A stretch of 50,100 bases of DNA from Anaeromassilibacillus sp. An172. GTDB lineage: Bacteria; Bacillota; Clostridia; Oscillospirales; Acutalibacteraceae. Both the position numbers and the translations under genes were made by a program. Shown piece by piece: positions 45,506-50,100 of the stretch (positions are counted from its first letter, which is position 1; every line of letters starts with the position of its first letter). The notes under the pieces are model-generated. The model was not told the DNA's origin, made no database searches, and worked only from the letters and a program-made list of their open reading frames with translations. The DNA lies in NCBI RefSeq assembly GCF_002160515.1, contig NZ_NFKS01000024.1, forward strand, positions 1 to 50,100, read 5' to 3'.

Positions 45506-48058
45506 TTACTTATTACGTTCGGGCATTTCAACTTCGATTTCACTGTTTTCAACAATCCCTTCAATTTCAGTTCGTATTGGTTCATAGATTGGTATATCCT
45601 GATTGATAGCTTCAAAACTAACAGCTAAAGAATACTTTGCTTTAAACAGACCTCCCCAACCTTTGTGACCGCGAACCGCAATGCTAAAGGCATCACTCAA
45701 TTGATTGGATTTGATTATACACCAATCCTTTTGAAGAGTACCATTTTTTCGAGAATATCCTTCCGCTGCACCCCGATTGGTTGACTCTCCTAGTACCCAG
45801 TTAAAATCGCCATCATCGTCAATGATAGCGCCCGTTTCAAAGATACGACGAGCAAATGTCTCCGCATTCTCTCCAATCCGGCTACAGCACCAGTCTAGCC
45901 ATGTTGATAAATACCCTTTTACGTAACGTCGAGTCCGGCGAGGATTCGCTACGTAAGACAGAGTAACTTCGACCAAAATGTCATAATCTTCACCAACATT
46001 AGATAATTCTTCCGGAATAGGGACTTGAAAAATATGAGCTTCATCATCTCCAAGTTCCATAAGGGACGGTGTTACCAATGTTATTCGATACTCGTCATTA
46101 TGAGTCGCACGTTCGACATCTGGAACACCATATCCTATATGGCGCAATGTGGAAACACATTCTTCTTTACTAACTTCATTGATATTCTTGGGCCACCGGG
46201 CAGATTGGGCTATTAATGCTCTATACAACAACGCAGGAGACTCTGGCAAAGCCTTTTCAACCTGTGATGCAATATAGGTGACTTTTGGCGCTGAAAAAGA
46301 CGTGCCAACATCATCACGTGCAAAAGCTGGACCTTCTGGAGATTTACGAATTAGTTCCGGACATACTTCAGGAGGCGTTGTAAGTTGAGGTGGGACACTC
46401 CCTTTATTATACACGTGCGTCCCTCCATATTCGACAACTTCTGGCTTTAAGACGTCCCAAATACCTGGTCCTGAGCGTGAGAATGAAGAGACTTCCATAT
46501 GCTTTCCCAATGCGATAAAATCATCAGTTTCTAACTCAGCCGTCGACACGGATCCTACGGTAATTGCTTGTAGGCTCTGCGCTGGATTGGAAATTCTACA
46601 CAACTCTCTGTCAAGATATTCAGGATATGGATATCCCGCCTGCCAATAGGCCGATATGACATCTGTGGAAATATTTCCAGCCGCCTGTATAAACAAGACA
46701 TCATGATTGTAAGACTGACTATCGATTTCAGCCGCCCATGGCGTCATGTGTTTCATTTCACAAGATCGACGGCTACCAATAGAATGATTAAATATTTTAG
46801 TTGGGATTGGGTTCTCAACATTATATTTTTGCACGGCAATAGCAATTGCCTTTGGTGGATACACATTTTCTGGCAGGCAATTGTTTTCATCAAGAATTCG
46901 CATGTTGCGAATCCAGCATGGAAGTTGATAAACTCCATCTAAAGGAATTGTCTTTGGATACAAGACTGCACCAGCCACACGTGTCCCATGTCCTCCTCCG
47001 GCAACTTCATCACTTATGCATGTATTATTGGGGAGCAAACTGATAGATTCGTCACTAGAAATTGCTGGTGCTAAATACTTATGTTCCTCCTGAATACCAC
47101 TATCCATTACGCATACAATGGGAGCGGGTTGGGTAGGAGCCTCAATCTGTACGGTTTCGGTGAGACTGTCGTTATTTTCGGGAGCATCTCCCATAGCTAT
47201 TGTCTCAGCTTCGGATACTTCAAATATATATGCAAAATTCAACACTAAGTCAAGCAAACATTTACCAGATATTCTTAAGCGTGCCGAGAAACTGTCAGGT
47301 AAATCGGCTATCTCCGATATGCCATCAGCGAGTTCCATAATTTTACCATTATAATCAGAAACAAAACTTTCTATTGTTTCCTCTCGTTGCATCTTGATTT
47401 CGTCCCAAACCATATAGGCGGTGTTAAACTTTTCTATCCACCGTTGCTCACGAACAGAATAGTGTTCATCGGTTTCATCATCTTTTCGATCGGGCCGTTT
47501 TGGCAACTCGATGTTTCCACAGCAACTAACGCCAATGTCGATAATATATATTGCATCTGGTGAAATTGTTGCCCATTTTGCATAGAGTTCTTTTGACAAA
47601 ATCCTCTTAAGCCTATCACCATCTTCGCAGAGAGCATAAACTTTTGCTGGTGAATTGCACCTTGCAGTTACATTTGCAATAAAAGCATCTGCTTTCTCAT
47701 TTAAAACCGAAAGGTCAACATCTTCTGTAGCAACTATAATAAATCCTTCCTCAATTTCACAGACAATTTCAAATCCTAGTCCACGCAGAAAATCAATATC
47801 AACAGAAGGATCTATTTCTAGCAGTATGGGAATACCAGTTTCTATTTCGGGCAGGGCATTTTCTGAACGTTCTGCTCGACGCTCTTTCCAAAAACGGGAC
47901 AATTCAGCAGAGCGACGTTTCACATAGCCACCATGAGCAATTCGATTAGCAGTATTCCTCTTTGTCTGAGCAGATGCTGCGCCGCCACCACGCAATTTCG
48001 GTTTCCCTTGAAATAATAGTGGAAGCGGTAAATGCGTAAAGTCATTATTCTCTGCCAT
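45506..48058 (-). CDS. Cytoplasmic subtilase-family (S8) serine protease
   Basis: 850 residues, no signal peptide. N-terminal 300 residues are not a recognised domain and begin with a strongly basic helical stretch (about 32-64). The S8 domain has Asp319 (VCVMDSGIQ), His357 (GGGHGTRVAGAV), the oxyanion Asn in IQAAGNIS, and Ser587 (VGTSFSAPK), so it should be active. A beta-rich C-terminal domain follows. It is 19 bases behind an AAA+ ATPase gene, with AAGGAGG before the ATG. The ATPase-subtilase pair suggests regulated intracellular proteolysis. Confidence 0.9.
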   Translation of the reverse strand: MAENNDFTHLPLPLLFQGKPKLRGGGAASAQTKRNTANRIAHGGYVKRRSAELSRFWKERRAERSENALPEIETGIPILLEIDPSVDIDFLRGLGFEIVCEIEEGFIIVATEDVDLSVLNEKADAFIANVTARCNSPAKVYALCEDGDRLKRILSKELYAKWATISPDAIYIIDIGVSCCGNIELPKRPDRKDDETDEHYSVREQRWIEKFNTAYMVWDEIKMQREETIESFVSDYNGKIMELADGISEIADLPDSFSARLRISGKCLLDLVLNFAYIFEVSEAETIAMGDAPENNDSLTETVQIEAPTQPAPIVCVMDSGIQEEHKYLAPAISSDESISLLPNNTCISDEVAGGGHGTRVAGAVLYPKTIPLDGVYQLPCWIRNMRILDENNCLPENVYPPKAIAIAVQKYNVENPIPTKIFNHSIGSRRSCEMKHMTPWAAEIDSQSYNHDVLFIQAAGNISTDVISAYWQAGYPYPEYLDRELCRISNPAQSLQAITVGSVSTAELETDDFIALGKHMEVSSFSRSGPGIWDVLKPEVVEYGGTHVYNKGSVPPQLTTPPEVCPELIRKSPEGPAFARDDVGTSFSAPKVTYIASQVEKALPESPALLYRALIAQSARWPKNINEVSKEECVSTLRHIGYGVPDVERATHNDEYRITLVTPSLMELGDDEAHIFQVPIPEELSNVGEDYDILVEVTLSYVANPRRTRRYVKGYLSTWLDWCCSRIGENAETFARRIFETGAIIDDDGDFNWVLGESTNRGAAEGYSRKNGTLQKDWCIIKSNQLSDAFSIAVRGHKGWGGLFKAKYSLAVSFEAINQDIPIYEPIRTEIEGIVENSEIEVEMPERNK

Positions 48059-48077
48059 TGTCGTACCTCCTTACAGA

Positions 48078-49061
48078 TTAAAATTTAGAGCTTTCTTCCA
48101 ATGCTTTTACAAAATGTTCGTTACATACCTTTTTACACCCTGCAAGAACACCAATCTTTGCAGCCCGTTGCGCGATCAAAACAATATTGGCGGCAGAGTA
48201 TCCATCCAATTGATTTGATATTTGATCCATATCAACATCTGGAGAGACTGGTATTGCAGATAAAGTCATCTCCAATAAGCGTTTACGTTCTGATTTCCCT
48301 GGCATTGGCATTTCAATAACATCATCAAATCTACGGAAAAGAGCCTCATCAAGCGACACCTTCAAATTTGTGGTAGCTAAAACCAATCCCGGAGCATCAT
48401 ATTCATCTAACAAAGTGAGTAACATATTGACGATTCGAGGGACTTCTCCAACATCCTGCGTTGTAATTCGAGATTTAGCAATAAAATCGCACTCATCAAG
48501 AAGCAAAACAACAGGCTCTCTCTTGCAATAATCAAATACCATTCTAAGATTCGAAGCTGATTCTCCAAAGTAAGAAGAAAGCAAAGAATCAAATCGAACC
48601 TTCAATAGAGGTAATCCGAGATTCCAAGCGATTCGTTCGGCACTTAAAGTTTTGCCACACCCCGGAGGGCCATAGAGGAGTATTTTTCTTTTAGGTACAA
48701 GGTTGAATTTTTTTAATCTTTCGCGCGCTACATATTCTTGTTCAATCGAAAGTAGGCGTTCTTCAACTTCATTCGGTAGAATCATATGATGTTTCAATTG
48801 TTCTCTCGGAATATACGATACCAATTGTGAATTTGTACGCTTGCTCTTGGGCAAAGAAGATAATCCACTTTCGCTTTTTTTGCTCTCAAACAGTGTGTAT
48901 TTTGGCTTTTCAGTAATTGAGATTTTTTCCAATGAGTCTGCGAGAACGTTATGGCCGAGTTTGCGTTCCTCTTGAATGATCGTAAAGGCTATTTTCTTTA
49001 ATGATGGTATATCTTCAGAAAAAATAGCTCGAAATAATCTCTTATATAATTCTGCTTTCAT
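48078..49061 (-). CDS. AAA+ ATPase partner of the subtilase
   Basis: 327 residues. The AAA module has Walker A LLYGPPGCGKTLSAERIA, pore-loop-like LLSSYFGESASNLRMVFDYC, Walker B VVLLLDECDFI, sensor 1 ATTN and arginine-finger FRRFDDVIEM, ending in a helical lid. It resembles FtsH/spastin-type AAA cores without a protease domain. ATG 49061 behind GAGGAAGGA is preferred to the frame reaching 49163, which would overlap the DUF1413 gene. Likely unfolds or delivers something to the subtilase, or holds it inactive. Confidence 0.9.
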   Translation of the reverse strand: MKAELYKRLFRAIFSEDIPSLKKIAFTIIQEERKLGHNVLADSLEKISITEKPKYTLFESKKSESGLSSLPKSKRTNSQLVSYIPREQLKHHMILPNEVEERLLSIEQEYVARERLKKFNLVPKRKILLYGPPGCGKTLSAERIAWNLGLPLLKVRFDSLLSSYFGESASNLRMVFDYCKREPVVLLLDECDFIAKSRITTQDVGEVPRIVNMLLTLLDEYDAPGLVLATTNLKVSLDEALFRRFDDVIEMPMPGKSERKRLLEMTLSAIPVSPDVDMDQISNQLDGYSAANIVLIAQRAAKIGVLAGCKKVCNEHFVKALEESSKF

Positions 49062-49113
49062 ATAGCTAATCCTTCCTCTCGAATAATTGTCATTTTGATA
49101 GCGTATAAAATCA

Positions 49114-49353
49114 TCAATTGTTGCTGACTTTATACTTTTGCTGTCCAGAGGAAGTTTTTTCAATTGGCTCTAAATAAGTTCCAGATGTATGAACATAGTT
49201 TAAAAATAAAGTCCCTAATAACAATCTGTCACTCCGGGATATTCGGTTCCACTCATAGCCTTTAAATAAATCACGTACAAGAAAAATCTCATTAGTATGC
49301 AGATGCTTTGTTTCTTCTATAGCTTGAGCTAAAAGATCGTTTGCAGTTGCCAT
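49114..49353 (-). CDS. DUF1413 protein
   Basis: 79 residues with the core EIFLVRDLFKGYEWNRISRSDRLLLGTLFLNYVHT, matching DUF1413. These are small proteins of unknown role often found on mobile elements. No helix-turn-helix is evident. First gene of the ATPase-subtilase operon, 52 bases ahead of the ATPase start, with AAGGAGG before its ATG. Confidence 0.78.
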   Translation of the reverse strand: MATANDLLAQAIEETKHLHTNEIFLVRDLFKGYEWNRISRSDRLLLGTLFLNYVHTSGTYLEPIEKTSSGQQKYKVSNN

Positions 49354-49382
49354 TTTAAGTCCTCCTTGTTATCAACAACAAA

Positions 49383-49400
49383 ATAAACAACGTTGTTTAT
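49383..49400. promoter_or_regulatory. Palindromic operator of the ATPase-subtilase operon
   Basis: ATAAACAACGTTGTTTAT is a perfect 18-base palindrome directly abutting the -10 box of the promoter on its downstream side, where a repressor would block initiation. Confidence 0.7.
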
Positions 49401-49429
49401 ATCATAGCATGTTGTTATTCAAAAATCAA
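49401..49429 (-). promoter_or_regulatory. Promoter of the DUF1413-ATPase-subtilase operon
   Basis: Minus strand: TTGATT, 17 bases, TATGAT, about 48 bases ahead of the DUF1413 ATG. Confidence 0.7.
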
Positions 49430-49511
49430 TAGCCAGCCTACAAAAGGTAAGATTTTTTCTGTAAATAACATTAAAGGCGGCATCAGCTTGACGCTAATGC
49501 CGCTATACATT

Positions 49512-49883
49512 TTAGCTATAAATCAATTCTCTTAAAACAGTTTCTTCTGCCTGTTGTCGAATACAATTCACTTTTCTTGTCCACTCAATGGGATTATTTT
49601 CTTTTAGCTGTTCGGTAATCCCCTGCATTTGTTTCACCTGTTTCACAATCCGCAAAAATCTTTCGTGGGCTTGATTATCAATCTCAGAAAGATATTTATA
49701 TAATTTTCCACTTGTGAGCAGATTGATATAAGTCAATCTGCGATACTTCTGTAAATATTGCAAATGTTGCTGTCCATAAATACCAATATCCATCTCTTCA
49801 CTTGCAGAAAGTGTAAGGTTAGGAATTAAATAATTGCTTTCTTTGTGGTATGCGCCACCAAATTGTTCAAATAATGATTTCAT
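49512..49883 (-). CDS. tnpV: Transposon-encoded protein TnpV
   Basis: 123 residues matching the TnpV family of Tn4451-type clostridial elements: MKSLFEQFGGAYHKESNYLIPNLTL at the start, then QQHLQYLQKYRRLTYINLLTSGKLYKYLSEID and the ending AEETVLRELIY. TnpV is a small helical protein of unknown role. GGAGGG precedes the ATG. It supports mobile-element origin for the 39.6-50.0 kb region. Confidence 0.87.
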   Translation of the reverse strand: MKSLFEQFGGAYHKESNYLIPNLTLSASEEMDIGIYGQQHLQYLQKYRRLTYINLLTSGKLYKYLSEIDNQAHERFLRIVKQVKQMQGITEQLKENNPIEWTRKVNCIRQQAEETVLRELIYS

Positions 49884-49963
49884 TGTAGTTCCCTCCGTAA
49901 TTTATTCGATTTACTACAAATTCATCACATCCAACCATCATTACAAATTCTTTAAAATGCCGC

Positions 49964-49994
49964 AAGGGACACTTCCTTATGTGAAGTGTCCCTT
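49964..49994. repeat. Hairpin at the right end of the accessory region, carrying the inverted repeat
   Basis: AAGGGACACTTC and GAAGTGTCCCTT form a perfect 12-bp stem with loop CTTATGT. It contains CACTTCCTTATGTGA (49970-49984), the reverse complement of the 15-base sequence at 39613-39627. Confidence 0.65.
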
Positions 49995-50001
49995 CAGCCT
50001 G

Positions 50002-50036
50002 TCGAAAAAGCTCAGCTTTCGCTGGGCTTTTTTCGA
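50002..50036 (+). terminator. Strong plus-strand terminator
   Basis: AAAAAGCTCAGC pairs with GCTGGGCTTTTT (one G-T pair) around TTTC, followed by Ts. Nearby element genes are on the minus strand, so this may be the original chromosomal terminator separated from its gene by the insertion. Confidence 0.8.
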
Positions 50037-50068
50037 TAAAAGTGGTAAAATAGAAGCAGGTGATAAAA

Positions 50069-50100
50069 ATGATAGAGAAAAACAGAAAAAACAGAGAGCA
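50069..50100 (+). CDS. Start of a gene cut by the window edge
   Basis: ATG behind GCAGGTGAT opens a frame of at least ten codons (MIEKNRKNRE...). Too short to identify. Confidence 0.45.
   Translation, partial: MIEKNRKNRE

Noticed and set aside
49062-49163. 34-residue N-terminal extension of the AAA+ ATPase
   Set aside because: It overlaps the DUF1413 gene, and ATG 49061 has a good ribosome site.

Overview
The window looks like a low-GC, spore-forming Clostridia chromosome, probably of the Ruminococcaceae/Oscillospiraceae. The evidence is three-fold: Firmicutes gene orders (hprK-murB-rapZ-whiA; tlyA-nadK-argR-recN; flippase-mazG-rqcP-yabP-yabQ-divIC-yabR), sporulation and germination genes, and a secreted protein ending in a type I dockerin, the cellulosome docking module of fibre-degrading ruminococci. 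This placement is inference; there is no rRNA in the window.

Layout. 0.1-4.4 kb: a DUF421/DUF4363 membrane pair facing a three-gene GerA-type germinant receptor operon whose GerC subunit is only half length. 4.6-22.8 kb: a long co-directional housekeeping run (hprK, murB, rapZ, whiA, xseB, ispA, dxs, tlyA, nadK, argR, recN, recJ, rel, dtd, MBL hydrolase, hemZ, zinc-ribbon protein) closed by a strong terminator. It covers carbon signalling, wall and isoprenoid precursors, repair and stringent response. 22.9-28.5 kb: the yabM-to-yabR-like sporulation/division cluster with an HU gene inserted, then hpf. 28.7-35.8 kb: RNA methyltransferase, AzlCD exporter, an orphan ABC substrate-binding protein, CIRCE-controlled groESL, a DUF1648 protein and an S66 peptidase. 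36.35-39.57 kb: a 1074-residue dockerin metallophosphoesterase behind a 580-base AT-rich gap.

39.6-50.0 kb is an accessory element, mostly read on the minus strand. It holds a large serine recombinase, a small unknown protein, a sigma-70 region 4 protein, TnpV, and two cargo blocks. Cargo 1 (42.7-45.4 kb) is a PadR regulator divergent from four genes (possible tandem AbrB-like protein, DUF998 membrane protein, KTR Cys-rich protein, HEAT-repeat protein), bracketed by related hairpins. Cargo 2 (45.5-49.4 kb) is DUF1413 - AAA+ ATPase - cytoplasmic subtilase, transcribed from a clear promoter with a perfect palindrome abutting its -10 box. This ATPase-protease operon is the best candidate here for an undescribed (possibly anti-phage) system. 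A 15-base inverted repeat inside hairpins lies near both ends of the region. After it a terminator and the first codons of another plus-strand gene are visible.
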